A program made the translations under genes and the position numbers. DNA of 36,537 nt from positions 1-36,537 of the forward strand of contig JANQEE010000067.1 in the NCBI GenBank assembly GCA_028278525.1, read 5' to 3'. Origin of the DNA: Minwuiaceae bacterium. GTDB taxonomy: Bacteria > Pseudomonadota > Alphaproteobacteria > Minwuiales > Minwuiaceae. Below the pieces are notes generated by a model. That model searched no databases. It saw only the letters and a program-made list of their open reading frames with translations, and was not told the DNA's origin. Shown piece by piece: positions 17,319 to 26,745 of the stretch (the first letter of the stretch is position 1; each line of letters begins with the position of its first letter).

Positions 17319-18008
17319 ATGGGCGAAGGCTTTAACTTTCTCGACATTATTCTGCTTGCAATGGTGGCGGCGTTCATCTTGCTGCGCCTGCGCAGCGTGC
17401 TCGGCCGCCGGACCGGGCACGAGCAGCAGAACCCGAGAACGAGACTCGACTCGCCCGGCGGAGATACGCATCGTGACGATAATGTGATCTCGCTGCCCGA
17501 CCGGGACGGCGAGCCGGATCGGCGCGCCACGGCTCCCGAGCCGGAAGACGACACGCCGTTGGGCGCCGCGCTGACCAAAATCGCGCTAGCCGACCGCAGC
17601 TTCGATAAGACGCAATTCCTGGAAGGCGCGCGCGCCGCTTACGAAATGATCGTGACCGCGTTCGCGGCCGGCGACCGTAAGGCGCTCACCCAGTTCCTCT
17701 CGGACAAGGTCATGGAGAACTTCGGCAGCGTCATCGACCAACGGGAACAGGCCGGGCAGACCCAGGAAACCACGCTGGTCGGCATCAAGTCGGCCGAGAT
17801 CATGGAGGCCGAGCTGGATGGCCGGACCGCCGAGATCACCGTGAAGTTCGTCAGCGATATGATTTCCGCGACCAAGGACTCGTCGGGTGCGGTCGTGGCG
17901 GGCGATGCTGCGAAGGTCTCGCCGGTCACGGATATCTGGACGTTTTCCCGCAATACCCGGTCGCGCGATCCGAACTGGGCCTTGACCGCGACTCGCAGCT
18001 CCAACTGA
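17319..18008 (+). CDS. Tim44/TimA domain protein
   Basis: A 229-residue protein with an N-terminal membrane anchor (FLDIILLAMVAAFILLRLRSVLG, about residues 7-29), a charged low-complexity linker (30-85) and a C-terminal Tim44-like domain from about residue 85 (FLEGARAAYEMIVTAFAAGD onward). The bacterial homologues are related to the mitochondrial import motor anchor, but their function is unsettled. Its place beside fxsA, secB and mltA is conserved in alphaproteobacteria. The 220 bp to the divergent fxsA gene should hold both promoters; I could not pick a clear one. Confidence 0.9.
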   Translation: MGEGFNFLDIILLAMVAAFILLRLRSVLGRRTGHEQQNPRTRLDSPGGDTHRDDNVISLPDRDGEPDRRATAPEPEDDTPLGAALTKIALADRSFDKTQFLEGARAAYEMIVTAFAAGDRKALTQFLSDKVMENFGSVIDQREQAGQTQETTLVGIKSAEIMEAELDGRTAEITVKFVSDMISATKDSSGAVVAGDAAKVSPVTDIWTFSRNTRSRDPNWALTATRSSN

Positions 18009-18013
18009 CGCCG

Positions 18014-19237
18014 ATGATCCACCGGGCCGGACTGGTCGCTGCCGCTGTTCTGGTAGCGGCGATTGGCGCCGCTGCGGTTTTTTGGTTCTGGCTGGAAGCC
18101 GAACCGGACGAAGATCGGCTGGTCCTGACGCCGGGCCGGTTTGCCGATCTGTCGGGCTGGGCCGACGACGACCCGACGGACGCGCTGGCCGCCTTCCTGA
18201 AATCCTGCAACCGCTTCGGTCCGAAACCTGACGACGCGGCGATGGGTGGGACCGGTTACGCCGGAACCGTCGCCGACTGGCGCCCGGCCTGCGATACGGC
18301 GGCGGCGATGTCCGCCGGCGTTGCCGGCAACGATCCGTCGGCGGTGCGGACATTCTTCGAACAGGCGTTCGTGCCCGTACTTGCCGCCAACAATCGTGAG
18401 GAAGAAGGCCTGTTCACCGGTTATTACGAGCCGAGCCTGAACGGCAGCCGGGCGCGGCAGGGGCCTTTTCAGGTGCCGCTGCATATACGGCCGCCGGACC
18501 TGATTGCGGTAGACCTCGGCAAGTTCCGCGAGGACCTGCGCGGGCGTCGCATCGCAGGGCGGATCCAGGGCGGCGATCTGGTGCCTTACGCCGACAGAAC
18601 GGCGATAGAAACCGGGGCGCTGGCCGGCCGCAGCCTGGAACTGGTCTGGGTCGACAACCCTGTCGATGCGTTCTTCCTGCATATCCAGGGCTCCGGGCGC
18701 GTGCAGTTGCAGGATGGCGATGTCCTGCGCGTCGGTTATGCCGGGCAAAACGGACATCCGTACGTTTCCATCGGCCGCGCGCTGATCGACCGCGGCGCCG
18801 TGCCGCGCGAGGAAATGTCGATGCAGAGTATCCGCCGCTGGCTGGCCGATAATCCGGATGGGGCCGCGGACCTGATGCGCGAGAACCCGTCTTATGTGTT
18901 CTTCCGGGATCTCGGACCGGACGGGCCGCTCGGCGCGCAGGGCGCGGTGCTGACGCCGGAACGCAGCCTGGCGGTCGACCGCAAGTTCCACGCCCTTGGC
19001 GTGCCGGTCTGGTTGGACGGCGCGGCGCCGACGGCGGACGGCCAGGCCGAGCAACCGCTCCGCCGCCTGATGGTGGCCCAGGATACCGGCGGGGCGATCC
19101 GCGGACCGGTGCGCGGCGATGTCTTCTGGGGCCACGGCGAGGATGCGGCCTCGATCGCCGGGCGAATGCAGCACGAGGGACGGCTTTGGTTTTTGCTGCC
19201 GCGCGATGTGGCCGCGAGGCTGACGCCGAGCGGTTGA
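18014..19237 (+). CDS. mltA: Membrane-bound lytic transglycosylase A
   Basis: Cleaves peptidoglycan glycan strands to give 1,6-anhydromuramic ends. The 407-residue protein has an N-terminal hydrophobic anchor (residues 6-26) without an obvious lipobox, the MltA domain (LFTGYYEPSLNGSR, FFLHIQGSGRVQL) and the C-terminal 3D domain with the conserved aspartates (AQDTGGAIRGPVRGDVFWG). It starts 5 bp after the Tim44 gene and is probably co-transcribed with it. Confidence 0.95.
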   Translation: MIHRAGLVAAAVLVAAIGAAAVFWFWLEAEPDEDRLVLTPGRFADLSGWADDDPTDALAAFLKSCNRFGPKPDDAAMGGTGYAGTVADWRPACDTAAAMSAGVAGNDPSAVRTFFEQAFVPVLAANNREEEGLFTGYYEPSLNGSRARQGPFQVPLHIRPPDLIAVDLGKFREDLRGRRIAGRIQGGDLVPYADRTAIETGALAGRSLELVWVDNPVDAFFLHIQGSGRVQLQDGDVLRVGYAGQNGHPYVSIGRALIDRGAVPREEMSMQSIRRWLADNPDGAADLMRENPSYVFFRDLGPDGPLGAQGAVLTPERSLAVDRKFHALGVPVWLDGAAPTADGQAEQPLRRLMVAQDTGGAIRGPVRGDVFWGHGEDAASIAGRMQHEGRLWFLLPRDVAARLTPSG

Positions 19238-19261
19238 GCCTGAGGCCGCGGCCCTGACTCA

Positions 19262-19293
19262 AGCCCCTCTCCCCCTCAAGGGGGCGAGGGCTT
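19262..19293. repeat. GC-rich hairpin upstream of lutA
   Basis: An imperfect hairpin (AGCCCCTCTCCCCC, four-base loop region, GGGGGCGAGGGCT) followed by TTTAGG lies between mltA and lutA. It matches the hairpin core of the composite repeats at 9151 and 30095, and could also act as a terminator for mltA. Confidence 0.65.
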
Positions 19294-19387
19294 TAGGCCG
19301 TGCCGCCGGCACAAGGGCCGCTGGTTTTGGCTTCGGACCCGCCCTATATTGCTGGCCGTTGCAATCGCCGCCGGGAGGGAGGACCGA

Positions 19388-20152
19388 ATGAGCGAGCCGA
19401 AAAGGGTCGGCCTGTTTGTCACCTGCCTGGTGGATTTGTTTCGGCCGAGCGTCGGCTTCGCCGCGGTCCGGCTGCTGGAGGCGGCGGGTTGCGAGGTCAC
19501 GGTGCCGTCAGTGCAAACCTGTTGCGGCCAGCCGGCCTACAACTCCGGCGACAGCGCGGATACACGAGACATCGCGCGTGGCGTAGTCCGCGCTTTCCGG
19601 GACTTCGACTATGTGGTTGCGCCGTCCGGCAGTTGTGCGGGCATGATCGTCAAGCACTATCCCGAATTGTTTCGAGACGACCCGGCGATGGCGGCCGAGG
19701 CCGAGGAACTGGCCGGCCGGACGCACGAACTGGTGTCTTTCCTGACCGACGTTTGCGGCGTGACCTCGGTCCCCGGCAAGTACGACGGCACGGTGACCTA
19801 TCACGATTCCTGCAGCGGCCTGCGCGAGTTGAAGGTCAAGCAACAGCCCCGCGCGCTGCTGGCGACGGTCGACGGCCTCGACCTACGCGAACTGCCGGGG
19901 GCGGAGACCTGCTGCGGTTTCGGCGGCACCTTCTGCGTCAAATACGCGGACGTTTCGGTGGAAATCGTCGGACGCAAAAGCGCCGATATCCGGGCTTCGG
20001 GCGCCGACGCGCTGCTGGCCGGCGATATGGGTTGCCTGCTGAATATGGCCGGCCGGCTGAAGCGCGAGGGATCGGATATCGAAGTGCGCCATGTCGCCGA
20101 AGTGCTGGCCGGCATGCTGAACCAGCCGGCGATCGGCGACGGCCAGTCCTGA
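19388..20152 (+). CDS. lutA: Lactate utilization protein A (Fe-S oxidoreductase, CCG domains)
   Basis: Subunit of the LutABC (LldEFG) complex that oxidises L-lactate to pyruvate. The 254-residue protein has two cysteine-rich CCG modules, ending in CCGQPAYNSGD and CCGFGGTFC, plus SGSCAG and HDSCSGLREL, which supply ligands for an iron-sulfur cofactor. The ATG at 19388 has a strong GGGAGGGAGG upstream. The gene begins a three-gene module placed between mltA and smr. No lactate permease or LutR-type regulator is adjacent. Confidence 0.93.
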   Translation: MSEPKRVGLFVTCLVDLFRPSVGFAAVRLLEAAGCEVTVPSVQTCCGQPAYNSGDSADTRDIARGVVRAFRDFDYVVAPSGSCAGMIVKHYPELFRDDPAMAAEAEELAGRTHELVSFLTDVCGVTSVPGKYDGTVTYHDSCSGLRELKVKQQPRALLATVDGLDLRELPGAETCCGFGGTFCVKYADVSVEIVGRKSADIRASGADALLAGDMGCLLNMAGRLKREGSDIEVRHVAEVLAGMLNQPAIGDGQS

Positions 20153-20175
20153 CGGCCGATTAAGGGACAGACGCG

Positions 20176-21603
20176 ATGCAACCAACCAGCCATGCCTTCA
20201 AGCAGAACGCCAAGCGGGCGATGGTCGACACGCCTTTGCAGGAATCCTTAAGGCGGCTGGAGACGGGCTTCACCGCCGCGCGGCAGGCGGCGGCCGACGG
20301 ACTGCCGGAATTCGAAGACCTGCGCGACGAAGCGCGCGGCATCAAGAACCATGTGCTGGAACATCTCGACCTCTATCTGGAGCGGTTCGAAAGCCGAGTG
20401 ACCGAAAAGGGCGGCCAGGTGCATTGGTGCGAGACCCCGCGCGACGCACGCAACGCGATCCTGGAGATCTGCCGCAAGGTTGGGGCCCGGACGGTGACCA
20501 AGGGCAAGTCGATGGTCGCAGAGGAAATCGCGCTGAACCCGTTCCTGGAAGAGAACGGGATCGAGCCGGTCGAGACGGACCTCGGCGAATACATCATCCA
20601 ACTGGCGGACGAACCGCCGAGCCACATCATCGGACCGGCGGTGCACAAGACCAAGGACCAGGTCTCCGACCTGTTCCACGAGCATCATCAAAAATACGGC
20701 AAGACCGAGCGGATCGAGGAGCCGGAGGCTCTGGTCGCCGAGGCACGGGAGATCCTGCGCCAGAAATATTTCGACGCCGATGTCGGTATCACCGGCGCGA
20801 ACTTCCTGATCGCCGAGACCGGCTCGACCGTGATCGTCACCAACGAGGGCAACGGCGACCTGACCCAGATGCTGCCGCGTATCCATATCGTGGTCGCCAG
20901 CCTGGAGAAGATCGTGCCGACGCTGGAGGACGTCTCGACCATCCTGCGCGTGTTGGCGCGGTCGGCGACCGGCCAGGAGATGTCCGTCTACACCACCTTC
21001 TCGACCGGGCCGAAACGGCCGGAAGACCTGGACGGGCCGGACGAATTCCACGTGGTGCTGCTGGACAACGGGCGGAGCGAGATGCTCGGTACCGAGCTTC
21101 AGGAGCTGCTGCGCTGCATCCGCTGCGGCGCCTGCATGAATCACTGTCCGGTCTATCACGCGGTCGGCGGCCATACCTACGGCTGGGTCTATCCGGGGCC
21201 GATCGGGGCGGCGCTGGACCCGCACCTGATCGGGCTGGAGGAAGCGCGGCATCTGCCGAATGCGTCGACCTTCTGCGGCCGGTGCGAGGAAGTCTGCCCG
21301 ATGCGGATCCCGCTGCCCAAGATCATGCGGCATTGGCGCGAGCAGGCATTCGAGCACCATGTCTCGCCGTCGCCGGAGCGGTTTGCGATCCGGCTATGGG
21401 CGGCAATCGCCAAGCGGCCCATGCTTTATCATCTCGGCACCCGGATCGCGATGGCGGTACTCGGCAGGCTCGGGCGGCGGCGCGGGCGGTTCGCCAGCCT
21501 GCCGCTTGCCGGCGGCTGGACCGGGGGACGCGACCTGCCGGCCCCGGAGGGGCGCACCTTCCAGGCGATGTGGGCGGCGCGCGGCGGCCGAACCGGCCGA
21601 TGA
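20176..21603 (+). CDS. lutB: Lactate utilization protein B (iron-sulfur subunit)
   Basis: Iron-sulfur subunit of the LutABC lactate-oxidising complex, 475 residues. The large N-terminal LUD domain is followed by a ferredoxin-like region: C314, C317, C320 and C324 in a CxxCxxCxxxCP motif, then C367, C370 and C374. These should bind two [4Fe-4S] clusters. The tail ends in a Gly/Arg-rich segment. It begins 23 bp after lutA and overlaps lutC by four bases. Confidence 0.95.
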   Translation: MQPTSHAFKQNAKRAMVDTPLQESLRRLETGFTAARQAAADGLPEFEDLRDEARGIKNHVLEHLDLYLERFESRVTEKGGQVHWCETPRDARNAILEICRKVGARTVTKGKSMVAEEIALNPFLEENGIEPVETDLGEYIIQLADEPPSHIIGPAVHKTKDQVSDLFHEHHQKYGKTERIEEPEALVAEAREILRQKYFDADVGITGANFLIAETGSTVIVTNEGNGDLTQMLPRIHIVVASLEKIVPTLEDVSTILRVLARSATGQEMSVYTTFSTGPKRPEDLDGPDEFHVVLLDNGRSEMLGTELQELLRCIRCGACMNHCPVYHAVGGHTYGWVYPGPIGAALDPHLIGLEEARHLPNASTFCGRCEEVCPMRIPLPKIMRHWREQAFEHHVSPSPERFAIRLWAAIAKRPMLYHLGTRIAMAVLGRLGRRRGRFASLPLAGGWTGGRDLPAPEGRTFQAMWAARGGRTGR

Positions 21604-22283
21604 GCGGGCGCGAGCGCATCCTCGGCAATCTCAAGCGGTCGCTCGGCCGCGACGGGTTGGACGTCAACGCCGTCGCGGCGGTCGAGCGGCGGCTGGCGTC
21701 GCGTAACGCCAACCTGGTGCCGAAACGGGCGGCGCGGCCCCATGCCGAGCAGGTCGACCTGTTCATCGAGAAGGCAACGGCGTTGGATATCACGGTCGCG
21801 CGGGTCGGCGGACTCGCCGACGTGCCCGGCGCAATCTCGGATTATCTCGCCGAGCACAACCTGCCGAGCGAGATCAAGATGGCGCCGGACCCCGCCCTGG
21901 ACGGGGTGCCGTGGGCCGACCGGCCGATGCTGAAGATTACGCGCGGGCGTGCGGAGATCAGCGACGCCGTCGGGGTCACGCCGGCGTTTCGCGCAATCGC
22001 CGAAACCGGCACGCTGGTCACCGTCTCATCCGCCGACCGGCCGGCGACGCTGAACTTCGTGCCGGACGACCATGTGGTCGTGCTCAACGCCTCCCAGGTA
22101 ATCGGCACGATGGAGGATATGTGGGCCGGCCTGCGCGCCGACAGAGGCGACGGGGACATGCCGCGCACCGTGAACATGATTTCCGGCCCGTCGCGCACGG
22201 CGGACATCCAGCTCACCCTGATCAAGGGCGCGCACGGGCCCCGCCGCCTGCATATCGTCCTGGTCGACGATGGCGCCGCCTAA
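21600..22283 (+). CDS. lutC: Lactate utilization protein C
   Basis: Third subunit of the LutABC complex, 227 residues, consisting of the LUD domain fold. Recognisable blocks are MSGRERILGNLKRSLGR at the start, ETGTLVTVSSADRPATLNFV and a terminal GPSRTADIQ with IKGAHGPRRLHIVLVD. The ATG at 21600 overlaps the lutB stop (ATGA). Its own last 14 bases overlap the start of smr, so smr translation may be coupled to the lut module. Confidence 0.93.
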   Translation: MSGRERILGNLKRSLGRDGLDVNAVAAVERRLASRNANLVPKRAARPHAEQVDLFIEKATALDITVARVGGLADVPGAISDYLAEHNLPSEIKMAPDPALDGVPWADRPMLKITRGRAEISDAVGVTPAFRAIAETGTLVTVSSADRPATLNFVPDDHVVVLNASQVIGTMEDMWAGLRADRGDGDMPRTVNMISGPSRTADIQLTLIKGAHGPRRLHIVLVDDGAA

Positions 22284-22851
22284 GCGACCGCTGACGCCGG
22301 AAGAAAAGCGTCTCTGGGGCCTGGTGACCGGCGACGTCGAACCGCTGCCGGAGAAGGACCGCGCACCGCCGGTCAAGACACGGAAGGCAACGCCCAAGGC
22401 CGAGACGCCGAAGAAGAAAGCCGAAAAGCTCAAAAAGTCGGCGAAGCCGCCGTCCAAACCGGCAGTCCAACCGCAGCCGGCGCAACCGGGCAAGACGCCC
22501 GGGCTGGACCGGCGCAACGCCGAGCGACTGCGCCGCGGCCGGATGAAGATCGATGCGCGGCTGGACCTGCACGGCATGACCCAGGCCGAGGCGCACGGGT
22601 CGCTGAACCGGTTTCTGGCCGACAGCGCCGCGGCCGGGCGGCGTTGCGTGCTGGTGATTACCGGCAAGGGCTCCCGGCCGCGCGACGACGACCTGCCGAT
22701 CCCGGCCAGGACCGGGGTCTTACGCGACGCGGTGCCGCGCTGGCTGGCGGAACCGGCCAACCGGCCGTTGATCGTCGCGACCCAGCCGGCGGCGCCGCAG
22801 CATGGCGGCAGCGGCGCGTTGTATGTGCTGTTGCGCCGCAAGAGATCGTAA
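22270..22851 (+). CDS. Smr-domain protein
   Basis: A 193-residue protein with a basic, Lys/Pro/Ala-rich N-terminal half (about residues 25-85) and a C-terminal Smr domain: LDLHGMTQAEAHGSLNRFL, then CVLVITGKGSRP. The LDxHG and TGKG motifs mark the family, which binds or cleaves nucleic acid; related domains act on stalled ribosome mRNAs. The ATG at 22270 lies inside the end of lutC. In other alphaproteobacteria this gene usually follows mltA directly. Confidence 0.92.
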   Translation: MAPPKRPLTPEEKRLWGLVTGDVEPLPEKDRAPPVKTRKATPKAETPKKKAEKLKKSAKPPSKPAVQPQPAQPGKTPGLDRRNAERLRRGRMKIDARLDLHGMTQAEAHGSLNRFLADSAAAGRRCVLVITGKGSRPRDDDLPIPARTGVLRDAVPRWLAEPANRPLIVATQPAAPQHGGSGALYVLLRRKRS

Positions 22852-22861
22852 CGGTGGTGAA

Positions 22862-23221
22862 ATGACTCCTTTCGGCGAGCGGGTTCGGGTTTTGCGGCGG
22901 GAACGCGGCGTTACCCTGAAGCAGATGGCCGCCGACCTGCAATTGTCGCCCGCCTACCTTTCCGCGCTGGAGCACGGCCATCGCGGCCGGCCGACCTGGT
23001 CGCTGGTGCAGCAGGTGGTCGAGTATCTCAACATCATCTGGGACGATGCCGAGGAACTGCATCGGCTGGCCGGGCTGTCGCATCCGCGGGTGGTGATCGA
23101 CACGTCGGGCCTGAGCCCGAAGGCGACGGAACTGGCCAATCGCCTGGCCCGGCAGATCCGGGAGTTGCCGGAAGAGAAGATCGACAGCCTGCTGAACGCG
23201 ATACCGTCGGCTGAGGAGTAG
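22862..23221 (+). CDS. XRE-family helix-turn-helix regulator
   Basis: A 119-residue DNA-binding protein with an N-terminal Cro/C1-type helix-turn-helix: FGERVRVLRRERGVTLKQMA, then LSPAYLSALEHG. The remainder is a short helical domain (LANRLARQIRELPEEKIDSLL). The ATG at 22862 lies 10 bp after smr. The mltA-smr-XRE arrangement is common in this class, with gyrB often next; gyrB is not present here. Target unknown. Confidence 0.9.
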   Translation: MTPFGERVRVLRRERGVTLKQMAADLQLSPAYLSALEHGHRGRPTWSLVQQVVEYLNIIWDDAEELHRLAGLSHPRVVIDTSGLSPKATELANRLARQIRELPEEKIDSLLNAIPSAEE

Positions 23222-23259
23222 GATTTGTGGTTTCGGTTGCCAGGCCCAGACACTGCGGT

Positions 23260-23323
23260 CATTCCGGCGGAAGCCGGAATCCAGAACCGAGGCTGAACCT
23301 GGATTCCGGCCTCCGCCGGAATG
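23260..23323. repeat. REP-like inverted repeat between convergent genes
   Basis: Two 25-bp arms (23260-23284 and 23299-23323) are inverted copies with a single mismatch, separated by 14 bp. Each arm has the form CATTCCGGCGG...CCGGAATCCAG and is itself partly palindromic. It lies between the stops of the XRE gene and hslU, where it could stop transcription from both sides. This type of arm (ATTCCGG...CCGGAAT) is a widespread dispersed repeat in alphaproteobacteria. Confidence 0.8.
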
Positions 23324-23366
23324 ACGACATCGTGGGTGGCGATTCTGGTGCTTTTCCGCCGAACCG

Positions 23367-24677
23367 CTAAAGAATGAACTTCGACAGGTCCGCGTCCATC
23401 GCCAGGTCGGCGACATTGTCGCGGACATATTGGGCGTCGACGGTCACGGTTTCGCCGGACCGGTCGGTCGCCGTGAAGCTGATCTCCTCCAGCACCTTTT
23501 CCAGGATGGTGTGCAGGCGGCGGGCGCCGATGTTTTCGACCGCTTCGTTGACCTGCACGGCGAGGCTGGCGATTTCCTCGATCGAGTCGTCGGTGAAATC
23601 CAAAGTCACCTCTTCGGTCGCCATCAGCGCCTTGTACTGCTTGATCAGGCTGGCTTCCGTCTCGGTCAGGATGCGTTTGAAGTCGTCCTTGGTCAGCGCG
23701 CGGAGTTCGACGCGGATCGGCAGGCGGCCCTGCAGTTCCGGCAGCAGGTCCGACGGCTTGGCCAGGTGGAACGCGCCGGAGGCGATGAACAGCACATGGT
23801 CGGTTTTCACCGTGCCGTGCTTGGTGGTGACCGTGGTGCCCTCGATCAGCGGCAGCAGGTCGCGCTGCACGCCCTCGCGGCTGACGTCAGCGCCCTGGCG
23901 TTCCGACCGGGCGGTGATCTTGTCGATCTCGTCCAGAAACACGATGCCGTTCTGCTCGACCGACTGGATCGCGTCCTCGACCAGGCTCTCCTGATCGAGC
24001 AGCTTGTCGCTCTCCTCCTGCATCAGCAGGTCGTAGGACTCGCTGACCGGCATGCGCCGGCGCTTGGTGCGGCCGCCGAACGCCTTGCCCAGCATGTCGT
24101 TCAGGTTGACCATGCCCATCTGCGCGCCCGGCATGCCGGGGATGTCCATGGTCGGCAGCGACAGGCCGGCGCTGTCCTGGAACTCCAGCTCCACTTCCTT
24201 GTCGTCGAGCTGGCCCTCGCGCAGCATCTTGCGGAATTTCTGGCGGGTGTCCTCGCTGGCTGTCTCGCCGACCAGCGCGTCGAGCACCCGGTTCTCGGCG
24301 TTGATCTCCGCCTTGGCCGAGACTTCCTTGCGCTTCTGCTCGCGGATCATGGTGATGGCGACTTCGACAAGGTCGCGGACGATCTGCTCCACGTCGCGGC
24401 CGACATAGCCGACCTCGGTGAACTTGGTCGCCTCCACTTTCATGAACGGCGCCTGCGCCAGCCGGGCCAGCCGGCGGGAGATCTCGGTCTTGCCGACGCC
24501 GGTCGGGCCGATCATCAGGATGTTCTTGGGCAGGACTTCGTCGCGCAGCTCTTCGGGCAACTGCTGACGGCGCCACCGGTTGCGGAGCGCCACGGCAACG
24601 GCGCGCTTGGCGTCGCTCTGGCCGATGATGTATCGGTCCAGTTCGTGCACGATCTCGCGCGGGCTGAATTCGGTCAT
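23367..24677 (-). CDS. hslU: ATP-dependent protease ATPase subunit HslU
   Basis: AAA+ unfoldase that feeds proteins into the HslV peptidase. The 436-residue protein has Walker A GPTGVGKT (57-64), the GYVGRD pore loop (substrate translocation), Walker [12 protein letters not shown], a large I-domain between them and the conserved C-terminal end DLSKFIL, which inserts into HslV. The ATG at 24677 lies 4 bp after the hslV stop. The gene converges on the XRE regulator. Confidence 0.97.
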   Translation of the reverse strand: MTEFSPREIVHELDRYIIGQSDAKRAVAVALRNRWRRQQLPEELRDEVLPKNILMIGPTGVGKTEISRRLARLAQAPFMKVEATKFTEVGYVGRDVEQIVRDLVEVAITMIREQKRKEVSAKAEINAENRVLDALVGETASEDTRQKFRKMLREGQLDDKEVELEFQDSAGLSLPTMDIPGMPGAQMGMVNLNDMLGKAFGGRTKRRRMPVSESYDLLMQEESDKLLDQESLVEDAIQSVEQNGIVFLDEIDKITARSERQGADVSREGVQRDLLPLIEGTTVTTKHGTVKTDHVLFIASGAFHLAKPSDLLPELQGRLPIRVELRALTKDDFKRILTETEASLIKQYKALMATEEVTLDFTDDSIEEIASLAVQVNEAVENIGARRLHTILEKVLEEISFTATDRSGETVTVDAQYVRDNVADLAMDADLSKFIL

Positions 24678-24681
24678 TCTG

Positions 24682-25230
24682 TCAGATGCTTTCGATAACC
24701 AGGTTTTCGTTGGTGTAGACGCAGATATCGGCGGCAATCTGCATGGCGCGCCGCGCGACCTCCTCCGCGTCCATGTCGGGGCGGTCGATCAGAGCCCGGG
24801 CCGCGGCCAGGGCGTAGTTGCCGCCGGAGCCGATGCCGATCAGGCCGTCTTCCGGCTCCAGCACGTCGCCCGTGCCGGTCAGCACCAGCGAGACCTTCTC
24901 GTCGGCGACGGCCATCATGGCTTCCAGCCGGCGCAGGTAGCGGTCCGTCCGCCAGTCCTTGGCAAGCTCGACGCAGGCCCGGGTCAGTTGGCCGGGATGC
25001 TTCTCCAGCTTGGCTTCCAGCCGTTCGAACAGGGTGAAGGCGTCGGCGGTGGCGCCGGCGAAACCGGCGATGATGCCGCCGCTGCCGATCTGCCGAACCT
25101 TGCGCGCGTTGGCCTTGATGACGGTCTGACCAAGCGTCACCTGGCCATCGCCGGCGATGATCACCCTGCCGTCCTTGCGGACCGATAAAATAGTCGTGCC
25201 GTGCCAACTCGGGATGGCGGCTTCGCTCAT
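24682..25230 (-). CDS. hslV: ATP-dependent protease peptidase subunit HslV
   Basis: Proteasome-beta-like threonine peptidase that pairs with HslU. The 182-residue precursor reads [11 protein letters not shown] and then [10 protein letters not shown]; Thr12 should become the N-terminal nucleophile after removal of the first 11 residues. The [14 protein letters not shown] segment is typical. The ATG at 25230 has GAGGAA nearby. It is divergent from hisB, with a 189-bp shared upstream region where I see no clear promoter pair. Confidence 0.97.
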   Translation of the reverse strand: MSEAAIPSWHGTTILSVRKDGRVIIAGDGQVTLGQTVIKANARKVRQIGSGGIIAGFAGATADAFTLFERLEAKLEKHPGQLTRACVELAKDWRTDRYLRRLEAMMAVADEKVSLVLTGTGDVLEPEDGLIGIGSGGNYALAAARALIDRPDMDAEEVARRAMQIAADICVYTNENLVIESI

Positions 25231-25419
25231 GGTTCCTCGCGGTGAGTTCGGGGTCGGCCAAAGATCGGGCGCCGAGTCCACGATGTATGCATTGGCCCGG
25301 CCGGGTCAAGGCCGGGCGGATTTCGTCCCTAGGGTGCGCAGACCAATCTAGCCTTGCCAAGGGGATTCCTGCTATATCCGCGCGTCGCCCGATGGCGGCG
25401 GTGAGTTACGGAGGGCGCC

Positions 25420-26019
25420 ATGCGCCAGGCCAGCTATCAGCGGAAGACCAAGGAAACCGAGATCAGCGTTTCGCTCAATCTCGACGGCACCGGCGTTTAC
25501 GAAATCGCGACCGGGATCGGCTTCCTCGACCATATGCTGGAGCAGTTGTCGCGGCACAGCCTGATCGACCTGACGGTCAAGGCCAAGGGCGACCTGCATA
25601 TCGACTTTCACCACACCACCGAGGATACGGGGATCGCGATCGGCACCGCGGTGGCCGAGGCGCTCGGCGACCGCACCGGGATCACTCGTTACGGCAGCGC
25701 AATGAGCCCGATGGACGAGACGCTGACGCGGGTCGCGCTGGATATGTCGAACCGGCCCTATCTGGTCTGGAAGGTCGATTTTTCACGGCCCAAATTGGGC
25801 GAAATGGATACCGAGCTGTTTAAGGAATGGTTCCAGGCCTTTGCCCAGGCGGCCGGCATCACGCTGCATATCGAGACCCTGTACGGCGAAAACAATCACC
25901 ATATTGTCGAATCCTGCTACAAGGGCCTCGCCCGTTCGCTGCGCCAGGCGCTGGAGATCGACCCCCGCAAGGCCGACGCGGTGCCGTCGACCAAGGGCGT
26001 GCTCGGCGGCACGATGTAA
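25420..26019 (+). CDS. hisB: Imidazoleglycerol-phosphate dehydratase
   Basis: Sixth step of histidine synthesis, a Mn-dependent dehydration of imidazole glycerol phosphate. The 199-residue single-function enzyme shows the metal-binding histidines in [28 protein letters not shown] and [21 protein letters not shown]. The ATG at 25420 has GGAGG six bases upstream. It is the first gene of the histidine cluster. Confidence 0.97.
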   Translation: MRQASYQRKTKETEISVSLNLDGTGVYEIATGIGFLDHMLEQLSRHSLIDLTVKAKGDLHIDFHHTTEDTGIAIGTAVAEALGDRTGITRYGSAMSPMDETLTRVALDMSNRPYLVWKVDFSRPKLGEMDTELFKEWFQAFAQAAGITLHIETLYGENNHHIVESCYKGLARSLRQALEIDPRKADAVPSTKGVLGGTM

Positions 26020-26060
26020 GGACCGTTGCGTAACCGGATCGAGTTTCGAGACGCGTTGAG

Positions 26061-26708
26061 ATGACATTGTCGGTTGCCATCATCGATTACGGATCGGGCA
26101 ATTTGCGGTCGGCCGCCAAGGCGTTCGAGCGCGCCGGCGCGGAGGCCGGCATATCCATCGCGGTCCATGTGACCGGCGACGCCGACCGGGTGGCCAAGGC
26201 GGACCGCATCCTGCTGCCGGGCGTCGGGGCGTTCGCGGACTGCATGGCCGGCTTGACCGCGTTGGACGGGATGGTCGATGCTCTGGAGCATTCCGTGCGC
26301 CGGGCCGGCACGCCTTTTCTGGGCATTTGCGTCGGCATGCAGCTGATGGCGACCCGCGGGTTGGAGCACGGAGAGCATCGCGGCCTGGGCTGGATCGACG
26401 GCGACGTAACGCTGATAGAACCGCTGGACAGGGGCTTAAAAATTCCCCATATGGGGTGGAACGAGCTCCAAATCCTTGCACCGCACCCAGTCCTGGCCGG
26501 GATCAGCGATGGCGACCACGCGTACTTCGTCCATTCCTATGGCGTGCGTGCGGCGAGGGACGATGTTGTGAAATCGGAAGTAGAATACGGCGGACCGCTA
26601 ACCGCCATCGTCGGTTGCGATAACATGGTCGGAACCCAGTTTCACCCGGAGAAAAGTCAGGCGACCGGGCTGAAGCTGATTGCGAACTTCCTCGCCTGGC
26701 GGCCTTGA
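26061..26708 (+). CDS. hisH: Imidazole glycerol phosphate synthase, glutaminase subunit
   Basis: Class I glutamine amidotransferase that passes ammonia to HisF. The 215-residue protein has the triad C90 (GICVGMQ), H195 and E197 (QFHPEKS), and the oxyanion region PGVGAF. Start ATG at 26061, 41 bp after hisB. Partner of the hisF product in this cluster. Confidence 0.96.
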   Translation: MTLSVAIIDYGSGNLRSAAKAFERAGAEAGISIAVHVTGDADRVAKADRILLPGVGAFADCMAGLTALDGMVDALEHSVRRAGTPFLGICVGMQLMATRGLEHGEHRGLGWIDGDVTLIEPLDRGLKIPHMGWNELQILAPHPVLAGISDGDHAYFVHSYGVRAARDDVVKSEVEYGGPLTAIVGCDNMVGTQFHPEKSQATGLKLIANFLAWRP

Positions 26709-26745
26709 GGCCTGGAACAGTTCGTTGCGAGATCCCGGGGGGATT

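Noticed and set aside
20424..21600. Long N-terminal extension of lutC in frame through lutB
   Set aside because: The extension is a shadow of lutB; the ATG at 21600 with its ATGA overlap gives the normal LutC length.
23260..23323. Possibility that the inverted repeat is a CRISPR repeat or IS end
   Set aside because: Only two arms in inverted orientation, no spacer array, and no transposase or target duplication nearby.
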